Below are positions 1 to 9,669 of a stretch of DNA of 64,000 bases, piece by piece. A program made the translations under genes and the position numbers. The stretch is taken from assembly GCA_900539595.1 (NCBI GenBank), contig UQCQ01000005.1, forward strand, positions 1 to 64,000, given 5' to 3'. The stretch's first letter is position 1; each line of letters opens with the position of its first letter. The notes under the pieces are model-generated. The model had not been told where the DNA came from and did not search any database. It saw only the letters and a program-made list of their open reading frames with translations. Origin of the DNA: an uncultured Mollicutes bacterium (lineage in GTDB: Bacteria > Bacillota_I > Bacilli_A > RFN20 > CAG-826).

Positions 1-310
1 TTGTCTAACAGCCACTGTTTACATTCTTTGAAAATTTCTGTGTCTTTTTATTGCCTCCTTTTTAGCATTATGCCTAAATCGACTTCGTGGGCTTTCTCCA
101 TCCACCTCAGTCTTGTTGCTTATGCAAATTTACTTTACTCTTTGGTTCAGTTATCCCGTTTCAACAACAATCCTTCTTAGTAAACAATAAATAAAACGTT
201 TTGTTTAAGGCGGCCAAAACGAAAAAGAGGGGGTACGTGTATCGATTTAGGAGTTTAACAAAAAAGGGAACCCCGTGAGAGGTTCTCCGTCATGATTTAG
301 GTTAAAAAGA
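1..310. other. Left-edge intergenic region
   Basis: No convincing coding frame is visible on either strand. The only clear element is the minus-strand terminator near 260-287, listed separately. The rest is AT-rich with no tRNA-like or repeat structure that I could see. Confidence 0.5.
260..287 (-). terminator. Intrinsic terminator of the HTH-LRR gene
   Basis: Read on the minus strand, GGAACC-type arms (GAACC/GGTTC around an 8-nt loop) are followed directly by a run of six T. It lies just downstream of the stop codon of the 311-2710 gene. Confidence 0.65.
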
Positions 311-2710
311 TTACCAACTGAAGATCGACATCGGATAATCGATGACGGCGTTCTCGTCGTAACGTTTCTCTTCGTGATAATTAATGCTGGTATTCATGCC
401 ATCGATAAAGGCGCAACGGGAGATGAGTTCCACGGGGAAGGATTTGCAGCCATAGAAATCCACGACTAACTTATCGTTTAATGGAGCAAAATAACCTTCG
501 CGGACTTTATCGGGGAGAACGACGCGGTCTGCTTTAATATATTGATTACGGAGAGCAAGGATCTTGCCGCGAGACATATCGAATTCTTCCACTTCAAGAT
601 ATCGATTCCGGTTATCAAAAGACACTCCGCCATTTTCCATGATAAAGCGTTTGACTTTGCCAAATTTCTCTCCTTCAAGGCGGACAAGCGAGGTGCCATA
701 GAATCGCATCTCGTCTTGGTTTACGTCGGGGAGTTCCACCGTTAACATGGAATAGCCAACTTGCCCCGGAACAAAACGGAGGATTTTGCAGTTATGGCTA
801 CGGATTTCTACCGTTCCTTGGATGCCGTTGCCTAAACGTAATTCTCCTAGCACTCCAAAATCATCATTCCAAGAAGCGGGAACGGATTTAGAAACTTCAT
901 TGAATTCAAAGGTGAATCCACTTCCGCCTTCCAATCCGTATTCTTTTAATTTCAAGGGTTCGGTTTCGTTTTTAAAGGGGGTGCCGGAACGGAGGTAAGT
1001 CACGTTTGGGCAGTTGACAAAGGGATTTACCTCAAAGTGGCTCGTCGAATCCAGTTCATTAAAATAAACGTGACGTAACGCGAGGAGATTTTCAAAGCAC
1101 GATGCAGCGAGGTCTAATTTGGACTGATTAAAGGTTAACGATTCCACGTGATCCAAATCCTTTAAGGCGTGGGAAGAAATTTTAGTGATCGGATAATTCC
1201 CTAACGCGGTTAAGTCGAGTTCGGGATTCCCCCACTTCTTAATGCCATTTAAAGTCACTTCGTTGTTCTTTAATTCATAATCAAAGAATTCTTTCGCTAG
1301 CATCGGGCGGAGGGTGATATCAAAATCATCGTTATAGGTAAAAGGCAACGTGATTTGCTTTTCTCCATCCGTCCAGCCTAAAACGATATCGTTGCTCCCT
1401 AATGTTGGGGGCAATGTGGTGACTTCGGTTCCAAAGGTGACGGATTGCGTCGAATCCGTTCCTTCAAAATGGATTTGATAGGTTAAGGGCTTATAGACCG
1501 CGTGGAGTTTAACCGATTCCCCTTCCATTTGGTAATGCTCATCGAATTTACGGCCATATTGATCGGCATAATAAAGGAACTGGTGTCCTTTCTTCTTGGG
1601 CTTAGGAAGGGAATCAAACGCTTCGGCGGTGTAGCCTAAATAGGCATCACTGGTTTCTCCGCCTTCTTCTCCTCCCACAAAGTCGAGCACGAGGTTCGAA
1701 CGGAACCGAGAGAATAACGAATGGACGGTGAGGTTGGATTTAATGGAGTTGAAGTTTTCTTTCCATCCAACAAACCGGAAATCCCCTTGGTCTTGAATGG
1801 AAGTGGGAGCGATCGCCGAAGAAAGATAACGGGCTTTGGAAGTTCCTAGTACTTCATTATGATAGCCAAGAAAAGTGACCGTAAAGGTCTTCTTGGAGAA
1901 GAAAGCCTGAAGAGCGATATCGTGGTCAATGGGAGTATCCGCATAGCTAAAATCATTCCCATCCAACCAAGAACAAACATAATCGTAATACGGGGAACTG
2001 GGGTTAAAATCCGATAGGGTTGTCCCCTTATCTACCGTATAACGATAGCTTAATTCTTCAATGGGTTTATGGTCATCGACGTCATACCCTTGAATCTGCA
2101 CGTGGCAGGTTTCTTTTAAAGGCGGGACATAGGGCTTGGAGGAGGAATCCTGATAAGAGGGGTTAAAACGAGATAAAGCAATGGGGATCGAGACGCAGGC
2201 GGAGATCGCCATCGCAGAAGCCACTGCAATAAGAGGCACCTTCCATTTGAGGTGAGGGACAACCGCAATCTTTCTTTCGTGGCCTAAATATAAATCCGTG
2301 GGTTGATAACCAAGGATATTGGACAAAACAATAAAATCGCCGACCGAGGGGAGCGAGATGCCATTGCACCACTTCTCTACGCGGGACGTGGATACATTTA
2401 GCTCCGCGGCGATTTTATGAACGATCCCGGGTTCGCGGTCGAGTTCAGTTTGTAGTAACGTGCAGAAAGCGTTTTGGATGAATTTCTCGTTTTGATAGGA
2501 CGAGATCGCCTTGGGATCCATCTTAAAGAAGGATTCGATGGACAAATCTAAAACCCGACAAAAGGAATCGACTAAGCTTAAGTCGATTTTAACAATCCCC
2601 TTCTCGTAGCGATAAATCGCCTGAGGGGTATAGCCGATGACGCTGCCAACATCGGATAAAGATAATCCGAGTTGCTTACGTCGGTATGCTAAAAACTCCC
2701 CAATGTTCAT
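311..2710 (-). CDS. HTH-membrane protein with InlB-like and BspA-like LRR domains
   Basis: The 799-residue protein begins with a clear XRE-type helix-turn-helix (about residues 4-60). A second helical, HTH-like segment follows at about 90-140, and one hydrophobic membrane segment at about 157-180. The long remainder has aromatic/Gly beta repeats of the InlB B-repeat (Listeria-Bacteroides) kind (about 270-460), then a BspA-like LRR_5 region. The inferred topology puts the DNA-binding part in the cytoplasm and the repeats outside, so it could be a one-component sensor or surface regulator. The start is the ATG at 2710: a TATAAT box at 2719-2724 lies 8 nt upstream with no Shine-Dalgarno site, so the mRNA may be leaderless. 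No ligand or target can be named. Confidence 0.8.
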   Translation of the reverse strand: MNIGEFLAYRRKQLGLSLSDVGSVIGYTPQAIYRYEKGIVKIDLSLVDSFCRVLDLSIESFFKMDPKAISSYQNEKFIQNAFCTLLQTELDREPGIVHKIAAELNVSTSRVEKWCNGISLPSVGDFIVLSNILGYQPTDLYLGHERKIAVVPHLKWKVPLIAVASAMAISACVSIPIALSRFNPSYQDSSSKPYVPPLKETCHVQIQGYDVDDHKPIEELSYRYTVDKGTTLSDFNPSSPYYDYVCSWLDGNDFSYADTPIDHDIALQAFFSKKTFTVTFLGYHNEVLGTSKARYLSSAIAPTSIQDQGDFRFVGWKENFNSIKSNLTVHSLFSRFRSNLVLDFVGGEEGGETSDAYLGYTAEAFDSLPKPKKKGHQFLYYADQYGRKFDEHYQMEGESVKLHAVYKPLTYQIHFEGTDSTQSVTFGTEVTTLPPTLGSNDIVLGWTDGEKQITLPFTYNDDFDITLRPMLAKEFFDYELKNNEVTLNGIKKWGNPELDLTALGNYPITKISSHALKDLDHVESLTFNQSKLDLAASCFENLLALRHVYFNELDSTSHFEVNPFVNCPNVTYLRSGTPFKNETEPLKLKEYGLEGGSGFTFEFNEVSKSVPASWNDDFGVLGELRLGNGIQGTVEIRSHNCKILRFVPGQVGYSMLTVELPDVNQDEMRFYGTSLVRLEGEKFGKVKRFIMENGGVSFDNRNRYLEVEEFDMSRGKILALRNQYIKADRVVLPDKVREGYFAPLNDKLVVDFYGCKSFPVELISRCAFIDGMNTSINYHEEKRYDENAVIDYPMSIFSW

Positions 2711-2853
2711 GCAAGTAGATTATATACCAAAACTAGAAATGGGAGAGGGTGGAATTTAGGGGGTAGGATGGGGTGTTATTAGTTATCTAATAAAAGGCTC
2801 GGAAAATTGCCTTATAAAACCCGTCCGCCTGCCATTTTCGCGTATAATATCGC

Positions 2854-3594
2854 GTGGATATGGAATTCTCTGATTTTCTACGCACCTGTCCCAAAAAGGA
2901 CGGGACGGCTTTAAGCGAACGGTCCGTGGACCATTATTGCAGCGGCCTAGCCGTCGCTTCTGAAGACATGCTTCGCGAAGGCGTTATCGTTAAGCCCCTT
3001 CAAGAAATGAGTCTTTTTGAGCTCGACTTAGCCATCGCTTTAATCCGGGCCAACCCTTATTTCGAAGCCAAGGACAAAAAGGGCAAGAGGATGTATAGCA
3101 ATGCAATCAAGCATTACCGTCTCTATGTTTGTTCCGTCATTGGAGAAAAGAATTCCTCCGAGCAAGCCCTTAAGCAAATCAAAGAAGACGCCGCTTTAAA
3201 TACGACTGAACGTGAAGCCTTGATTAAAGCCCGAATCGGTCAGGGGGACTACCGCGATAACCTTATTCAAAAATATCACGGGCGGTGCATCATCACCCGG
3301 CTTAGCCTGCCAGAAATTCTTATCGCGAGTCATATCAAACCGTGGGCGGCATCCAACAATCGAGAACGCATCAGTTCTGACAATGGGCTTCTGCTAAGCG
3401 CGACTTATGACCGTCTATTTGATCAGGGGCTCATTTCGTTTGAAAATGACGGTCATATCTTACTATCGAGCATTATCACAAGTGAAAATGCCGATATCCT
3501 TGCGTTAGATAGGAGCAAGAAATACGACATCCTGTTCAATCCAAATATGGGCGATTTTCTCGATTATCATAGGGAAATGATTTTTGTGAAATAG
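2854..3594 (+). CDS. HNH endonuclease (HNH_2 type)
   Basis: The C-terminal half carries the HNH_2 pattern: CIITRL (first metal-site region), ASHIKPWA with the catalytic-type His, then DNGLLLS...YDRLFD and an ISF strand. The N-terminal about 100 residues are helical and unassigned. Proteins with this layout are commonly defence-associated nucleases, but the substrate is unknown. The GTG start at 2854 is 5 nt after a TATAAT box (2843-2848). A second possible start, ATG at 2860, is also close to that box. Neither has a Shine-Dalgarno site, so a leaderless start is likely. It stands at the left end of the defence island. Confidence 0.8.
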   Translation: MDMEFSDFLRTCPKKDGTALSERSVDHYCSGLAVASEDMLREGVIVKPLQEMSLFELDLAIALIRANPYFEAKDKKGKRMYSNAIKHYRLYVCSVIGEKNSSEQALKQIKEDAALNTTEREALIKARIGQGDYRDNLIQKYHGRCIITRLSLPEILIASHIKPWAASNNRERISSDNGLLLSATYDRLFDQGLISFENDGHILLSSIITSENADILALDRSKKYDILFNPNMGDFLDYHREMIFVK

Positions 3595-3720
3595 ATTTTC
3601 CTTATTTCCCAAAATGACACAGGCAGCAAAAAGCCTATGCACGAACTGAATTTACCGCCGCAACATCAAATTAAAGGAAGGGGGCATCACAAGTCATTAA
3701 ACAGCCGGTGTTCCTATCGC

Positions 3721-4473
3721 CTAAAAACCACATTTGTTGCCAGGAGCATCACCGAAAAGTCCGATATGAATTTTTCTGATTTTTCCTGGTTTTACATCGG
3801 ATAAATCTAAGCCCGTTTCAATTAAGTAGTCTATTTTTGACAAATCGATAACCTCGATAGAATCTGCAACCGTATAAATTACGAAATCTATCTTGTGTGC
3901 GTATCTTTTGAGAATACGAAGCGCCCTTCTATCTTCGTGTAGCAAATAGAACTCGCACGAGCTGTATGTCTTAGTCTTGCACAAGCGAGCATCAGGCTGC
4001 TCCATGATAAATATAACTTTCTTGTTTGTAATTCCACTCTTCTCAAAAGATTTTATATGGCTATCCACATTAAACTTTATCGAATTGAGAAAGTTCTCAT
4101 AAGAAAAATTGTCATACTCGTGCTCATTCGAAATACTCGTCAGCGTCCCAGGCTTAGGAGAGGAATTCAAGAAATCATCCTCCCTTTTTTGGAATTCCTT
4201 TCCCCATTTAGCGTTGTTTTTAGAATCTTCAGCCATGTACAAAGACCCTTTACGCCCTTCTTTTGCCGACGTTATTTGAAAGTGCTCGATGATCGCTCCA
4301 TCGCTAACAAAATCCGGAAACGTATTGTCGTTTCCAGTTTCTTTAGCGTTTTGAAGAACGTGAGAAAGCCATCGGCAGTCCGCATTATCAAAATTGACTC
4401 GTGCGTAACTCGTTTTGTAGCAGTAAGCATCGACTATGGTTTTCAGGCATTCTAATTCATTCTTTTTTGCCAT
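3721..4473 (-). CDS. Hypothetical protein, possible PD-(D/E)XK-type nuclease
   Basis: The 250-residue soluble protein matches no family that I recognise with certainty. Residues about 53-70 read FPDF then IIEHFQIT, which resembles a PD...ExxQ restriction-nuclease-fold core (acidic residue, then E-x-x-Q on the next strand), with a Lys-rich stretch after it. That is only a motif impression. A TAAAAT box at 4480-4485 lies 6 nt from the ATG, with no Shine-Dalgarno site. It sits downstream of the AIPR gene on the same strand, inside the restriction-modification island, which makes a defence role plausible. Confidence 0.6.
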   Translation of the reverse strand: MAKKNELECLKTIVDAYCYKTSYARVNFDNADCRWLSHVLQNAKETGNDNTFPDFVSDGAIIEHFQITSAKEGRKGSLYMAEDSKNNAKWGKEFQKREDDFLNSSPKPGTLTSISNEHEYDNFSYENFLNSIKFNVDSHIKSFEKSGITNKKVIFIMEQPDARLCKTKTYSSCEFYLLHEDRRALRILKRYAHKIDFVIYTVADSIEVIDLSKIDYLIETGLDLSDVKPGKIRKIHIGLFGDAPGNKCGF

Positions 4474-4623
4474 ATTTCAATTTTAACATTTGCCACTTTA
4501 GCCGAAACACACTGGTTCGCAGCGAATCTTTTCGCGCGAAACAAAAAGCTAATCAATCAAATGCCCTGAGGCAGCGATGCGTCAATACGTCCCTTTAATT
4601 TAACTTTGAAATTGGAAGAAACG

Positions 4624-6469
4624 TTAATTGAATTTTGATTCGAAAACGGAATCAATTTTCTCACAAAGATCTTCCCATTCCGTTTTCAAAATCGAGTAAT
4701 AATTGGAATCTTTCTTCAAATAATTCGATTCGTTCAGCGAAGTGTCGTATTTGCTTTCCGCGGAATAACATTTACGTCCAGCCTTAATGATGTCGCAATA
4801 AAGCTTGTATAGCATTTCATCAAATGTACTTTTATCGTTAAAAATGCGGTCGGAAACGATGCTGTCAAATGAGCTTATATCCTTGAAAATTTCGTACATG
4901 TATTTGGAATAGGTTTCCGTGCCTATATGCTCAAAAATCGTTTTCAATTTCCCGTCATCAACATTGCCACAACGGTACCTAGAAGCCAGGGCTACGAATG
5001 CAACGCACGTCGTTCTTGCGTTATGCGCTAAAGGAATTAATTCATTGGCGTTGGGTTTATCTTTATATTCCTTATCGAATCTTTCTAAAAAGGTGTTTCT
5101 AAAATAATAATCCATGTACAGAAGTTGTTTTACCAATAGCGATTTTTTTAGTGTCGCTGCGGAAAATTGTTTCGTAAAATTCAGCATTATACAAGACAGA
5201 TGGTTTGTTTCGACTTGTCCCGGGAAGCTGAAAAATTGCAGAAAGGCACAGCTTCCCCACTTCGGCTAAATCTGTATTGAGATAGTCCGTTTTATAATCT
5301 TTTGGAACGTCCTCGCCACGCTTGGTTTGATAGAAAACACCACATTCGCGCATCGAAGTAGCAAATCGAACTTGTTCTGGCGAGTTCGCTTTCAAATCTA
5401 TTGGCTTGATAGCTTTTTGAGAATTAGTTGCTTTTGCAATGTCTAACACGAAATTCGACTTATCGTCTTCGGTTTCGCCGCGAACTTTTATAATCTTGCA
5501 TGGCAAATAAAAATCTTTTTCCTTGTTTAATTCCTTGCTTCCAAAGAGGTTGTAAGTGGTTTGGCCTCCATTGATGATCGAGAAATGTTTCAGTTTTACT
5601 TCCTTGCCACTAATTGAAAAATCTTCGCAGATGATTGTAATTCCGTTGTTTTTGAACCAAAAATCACCAGGGCTTTGCTCAACAGATTCACGTATAGCCT
5701 TATCGATATTTGCACCAGCCACATGGTATCTCAAATTCTTTGCCAATAAGGTTAAACGGTGCTTGCCGTAAAGCTCTTTGATACCGAAAGCAGATGCATT
5801 GACTATCACGGCCTCATCGTTTCCATAAGCCAAATAGTTATCCGCACTATCGATGAAAATTTTCCCCGATTCAACGTCAGGTCTTCTCGATTCCGCTTCT
5901 TTTATGGTTTCGCATATATCTTGGTCGAAAAGGACGCGAAGTTCATACTTTCTTGGATTATTCGTCAATTTGTTAAACGCATCTTCATACCTGCTGGAGC
6001 GGATTCCATTTTTAGGAGCGCTAATGTAGAGGACAAAAACAACTTTAGAGTCTTCTCCAACATCGGCGTTCAAGTTCAAGAATCTTGTCGTGACATTGTC
6101 TTGAACGTTTCCGTAATCCCCTTCTTCCATGTCGTTATAAAAACGGACCATTTTTGTGATGGCGTTAACCACATCTTCGTAAGTGACCTTTTGGTAAAAC
6201 TTTGATTGGACCAAAATAAGGTTAGTTTCGTCTGAGCTTGACGGATCCAACAACATGGCGTCAACTCCGCCGTCCATGGGTCCATCTACTACCATGTCTT
6301 TGATGGTGTTTTCGTTGAAATCTAGCGAAGGATTTTTGTAGTAGTCGTTTTTAACGCAAAGAGCAGAAAATGTATAATCATCCCTCTTTTGCCTCAAAGT
6401 TGGAAAACTATCCTTTAAGCAATCTATTTTGTCTTTAATGAAATCGTAGCATTCGCTCACATTTGCCAT
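4624..6469 (-). pseudogene. AIPR family abortive-infection protein, split by frameshift
   Basis: The 5' part (456 codons, 6469 to 5099) carries the AIPR core, including FWFKNNGITIICEDF and INGGQTTYNLF at about residues 270-310. The reading frame then goes out at a T7 run on the + strand (5143-5149, A7 in the coding strand). The continuation (SLLVKQLLYMDYYFRN and onward to 4624) lies in the overlapping +1 frame. If the run had six A, the two parts would join into one protein of about 614 residues, a normal AIPR size. AIPR proteins are known from phage-defence systems and restriction-modification neighbourhoods. Possible readings are an inactivating insertion, a slippage-controlled switch or a sequencing error. 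The ATG at 6469 is divergent from the methyltransferase gene. Confidence 0.8.
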
Positions 6470-6767
6470 ATTCTATTTGCCTCGGGTAAATTAGATCATT
6501 TTTATATGAGCCGTTCAAGATCCATAAATATTTAGCACGGATTCTATTTTGCAGCGTATAACGACAAATCGGTTTTAAGGAATCTTTAAGTTTTCTCTTA
6601 AAAGAGAAGGAAAAAATGAGATAATTACAAACGTGCAGTAACTTCCATTTTATTTAGGTTCAACGTTAGCAGACCGTAACAGGCAATCGGCACTGCGGAT
6701 TAAGCCCGAAGTTTAGATTGATGGTCTTGTTCCTTGTAGAATGCGAATGGGAGGTATGGACTGACTT
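6470..6767. other. Divergent intergenic region between AIPR and methyltransferase genes
   Basis: This AT-rich spacer must contain the promoters of two divergent defence genes. A TTCTCTT/AAGAGAA inverted repeat near 6594-6611 is the only symmetric element I see. A GGGAGG at about 6749 is 13-14 nt from the methyltransferase ATG, which is further than usual. No C-protein box could be identified. Confidence 0.45.
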
Positions 6768-7781
6768 ATGCGTTACAAATCAATTGACTTATTTGCTGGT
6801 ATTGGCGGAATTCGTTTAGGCTTTGAAGAAGCCTTTAAAAAAAGCATAGAGACCGTTTTCGTTAGTGAGTTTGACAAAAAAGCATGCAAAACGTATGCTG
6901 CAAATTTTCATGATGAATTTGAATTAGCGGGCGATATAACCAAAATTGAAGCCAGTGAAATCCCTTCGTTTGATATTTGTTTGGCGGGCTTCCCTTGTCA
7001 AGCCTTCAGCATTGCGGGAAAAAAGAATGGTTTCCAAGACAATTACAAGGGGCTCTCTCGTGGCACTCTCTTCCACGACGTCGTCAGAATTTGCGATTAT
7101 CACAAGCCAAAAGTCATTTTTTGTGAAAACGTGAAGGGCCTTGTAATGCACGATAAGGGCAGGACTTTTGAGATTATTCGTGGATCATTTGAAGAAATTG
7201 GATACAAAGTCTTTTATAAAGTGCTGAATAGCAAAGATTTTGGCGTGCCGCAAAACCGCGAAAGAATTTATATCGTTGCTTTCAGAAATGATATCGCGCC
7301 AGAGACCTTTGATTTCCCGCAACCCTTGAAGGGGCGGGCACCGGTTATAGAGGACATTGTTGAAGAAAATCCAGTTTCTGTTAAATATTACCTCTCGGAC
7401 ACATATCTAAATTGTTTGCGCAAACACAAGGAAAGACACGCCGCAAAAGGACACGGATTTGGCTTCGTCGTTCGAGATAGAAACGAAATCGCATGTGCAA
7501 TTGTATGTGGCGGAATGGGGAGAGAAAGAAATTTGATTGTTGATAATCGTCTGGAAGACTTTACACCAATCACGCATATACATGGCGAAGTCAACCGAGA
7601 AGGCATCAGAAAAATGACACCACGCGAGTGGGCAAGACTGCAAGGCTTTCCTGACGAGTATGTCCTGCCATTGGCGGATGGGCCGCTATATAAACAGCTA
7701 GGTAATAGCGTCACCGTTCCAGTTATCGCTGCAGTAGCAAAGCAAATAAAGAAGGTTTTAAAAAATGCCAAAGGGAAATAA
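6768..7781 (+). CDS. DNA (cytosine-5-)-methyltransferase
   Basis: This 337-residue C5 methyltransferase shows the ordered family motifs: I LFAGIGGIRLGF (about residues 8-19), IV FPCQAFSIAG with the catalytic Cys, VI ENVKGL, VIII QNRERIYIV, and X QLGNSVTVPV near the C-terminus. The target-recognition segment between VIII and X (about 180-260) is short. The next gene encodes a HpaII-type restriction enzyme and starts within the last 17 bases of this gene, so the enzyme is inferred to methylate CCGG and protect the host. It is divergent from the AIPR gene. Confidence 0.95.
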   Translation: MRYKSIDLFAGIGGIRLGFEEAFKKSIETVFVSEFDKKACKTYAANFHDEFELAGDITKIEASEIPSFDICLAGFPCQAFSIAGKKNGFQDNYKGLSRGTLFHDVVRICDYHKPKVIFCENVKGLVMHDKGRTFEIIRGSFEEIGYKVFYKVLNSKDFGVPQNRERIYIVAFRNDIAPETFDFPQPLKGRAPVIEDIVEENPVSVKYYLSDTYLNCLRKHKERHAAKGHGFGFVVRDRNEIACAIVCGGMGRERNLIVDNRLEDFTPITHIHGEVNREGIRKMTPREWARLQGFPDEYVLPLADGPLYKQLGNSVTVPVIAAVAKQIKKVLKNAKGK

Positions 7782-8850
7782 GGGCGAGTGGTCAGAAATC
7801 TATGCATTCGCAAAATTACTAGCTGACGGCCAAGTTTTCGGCGCAGACAAAGACCTAAATCCCATTCCATCAGAAATATATAAAATTGAAGAAATTTTAA
7901 GAGAAGGTCTTCGGTTTCATCACGAATCTAGCAAAATAGCATTCTATAGAAACGGCATATACGAAGGCTGTTATTCATTAAACGATTTGTTAAAGGATGT
8001 TCCCCAATTATTAAGCGAGATAAACGCGGGAACAAACTCTTTTGAAAGTGCCGCGGGGTCGAGGGTTATGGACGCTTTAAAGCAAACAAAACTCAAAGCC
8101 CCCGCAACGCAAAAAACAGATTTAATCATGAAATTACGCGATCCTCGCTCTGCTGGATTGCCAGATTTAGGATTCTCAATTAAATCTTATTTAGGAAGCC
8201 TCCCAACCCTGTTCAATGCGTCCCATGCCACAAAATTCGTTTACGAGATAGAGCCAGTTCCGGGTTTTGATTTTGAATTAATTAAGAATTTCTCGGAAAG
8301 TTCGCCAAGTTTGGACCAAACAAAGGCATATATATTGAGTTTGCTTGATAATAGCAGCATCACCATCAAATTTGATCATATGATGGATGATTGCTGCAGG
8401 CGCAACTTTATGCTCGTGGATTCTTTTTTCCCTCAAATTTTCGCCGAAGCAGTCCTTATTCATTATTGTGGACGTGACAATAGGCTCGAACGCATTTGTG
8501 AAATAATGGAAATGGAAGACCCACTGTTTGTTGATGTAGAAAACTATTACACCAAGAAAATCACTGATTTCCTTGTTAATGTTGCATTAGGAATGGAGCC
8601 CGCCACCCCTTGGAATGCCGTTGAAGAAGCCAACGGAGGCTACATTGTTGTCAAAAACGACGGAAATGTAGTTTGTTACAACCTTTATGACCGTGGCAAA
8701 TTCAGAGGCTATCTTTTGAGGCATTGCAAATTTGACACGCCATCCGCGACAAAATTTCTTAATGCAGGCGAAACCACCCCAGATGGAATGATATATTTCT
8801 CAAACGGAAAAGCTTTTATCAATCTGAATAGACAGATTAGATTCTGCTAA
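7765..8850 (+). CDS. HpaII family type II restriction endonuclease (CCGG, inferred)
   Basis: The 361-residue protein begins GNKGEWSE and contains LGFSIKS, a TLFNASHATKF segment, VALGMEPATPW, GGYIVVKNDG and a C-terminal FINLNRQIRF. I recognise all of these as the conserved backbone of HpaII-type enzymes (RE_HpaII, about 350-360 residues). It is full length. Recognition of CCGG is inferred from the family and not readable from the sequence. It overlaps the 3' end of the methyltransferase gene by 17 bases (translational coupling, same operon). Its TAA at 8848-8850 directly abuts the stop of the convergent 272-residue gene. Confidence 0.9.
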   Translation: MPKGNKGEWSEIYAFAKLLADGQVFGADKDLNPIPSEIYKIEEILREGLRFHHESSKIAFYRNGIYEGCYSLNDLLKDVPQLLSEINAGTNSFESAAGSRVMDALKQTKLKAPATQKTDLIMKLRDPRSAGLPDLGFSIKSYLGSLPTLFNASHATKFVYEIEPVPGFDFELIKNFSESSPSLDQTKAYILSLLDNSSITIKFDHMMDDCCRRNFMLVDSFFPQIFAEAVLIHYCGRDNRLERICEIMEMEDPLFVDVENYYTKKITDFLVNVALGMEPATPWNAVEEANGGYIVVKNDGNVVCYNLYDRGKFRGYLLRHCKFDTPSATKFLNAGETTPDGMIYFSNGKAFINLNRQIRFC

Positions 8851-9669
8851 TCATTCGTCATCAATGTCGTCGTCAGCGGCGTCATCATATGCCCCTGCCG
8901 CTATTATTTTCACTTGTTCATCTAACATCTCTGTTAATTCGTCGTTTTCCAAAAGGTCTAGGCTCGTCACGGAAAGCATGTTTTGTATTACTTTCGGATA
9001 AGCTTTACCTTTTTTCCCGGTTAGTCTTATGACCGTTCCATCGTTTTTAGCTATGTCTTCCATAATCGTCGAGAACAGTTTGGGATTCCTAGCATAGGAA
9101 TGCTCAATTACACTATCGCGAAGAATACGATTTCCGCAAAAATAATAATGCAGTCTTTCTTTGAAAACCTTTGGCTCGTCCGTATCTAATGAAAGCAAAT
9201 ACGCAGGCCAAAAAAGGCCTAATATCCCTTGCCTTCCATATGGGGCCCTTTTGAAAAAATACCTATCTGGAATTCGTCCTTTAGACTTGATTCCTTCAGT
9301 GGGCCAGCGAAGTCTCATGTAGTTAATGTAAACAAAATGGGTAAGATAGCTAAGGTATCGTGGGTCAAAGAGAAGACTGAGAGGTATTCTGTTCAAGGAA
9401 AAGAACTTGTAAAGTATCAGGGAATTTAGATAATCATTCTCGTTAAAACCCTCGTCCCCGTCTAACGGAAGGATAAGATCTGGATAGTTGTCTGCTGGAA
9501 TTTGAAAATCAGGATATTCAAAGCAATCGAAATCATCTGGGTTAGGGTCTAAATTTATATAGTACTCCGGATGTTCTTCGCCGGCCTTTTTTAAATCGAT
9601 TAGACCGTTATCAGTTAATAAACGAATTCTCATATTATTGATTCTCCGCAAATCTTCCCGCGCTTTCAA
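8851..9669 (-). CDS. Hypothetical protein, last gene of the GHKL-ATPase operon
   Basis: This 272-residue protein has an acidic N-terminal third (many Asp/Pro), a central block with LRWPTEGIKSKGR and FWPAYLLSLD, a helical SVIEHSYARNPKLFSTI segment and a very acidic C-terminus (DDAADDDIDDE). The middle recalls DUF6339-type proteins that I associate with restriction-modification/Z1 neighbourhoods, but that is from memory and uncertain. It overlaps the preceding gene by 35 bases. It ends exactly where the convergent restriction gene ends, with no intergenic base. ATG at 9633 (MRIRLL) is an alternative start. Confidence 0.75.
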   Translation of the reverse strand: MKAREDLRRINNMRIRLLTDNGLIDLKKAGEEHPEYYINLDPNPDDFDCFEYPDFQIPADNYPDLILPLDGDEGFNENDYLNSLILYKFFSLNRIPLSLLFDPRYLSYLTHFVYINYMRLRWPTEGIKSKGRIPDRYFFKRAPYGRQGILGLFWPAYLLSLDTDEPKVFKERLHYYFCGNRILRDSVIEHSYARNPKLFSTIMEDIAKNDGTVIRLTGKKGKAYPKVIQNMLSVTSLDLLENDELTEMLDEQVKIIAAGAYDDAADDDIDDE

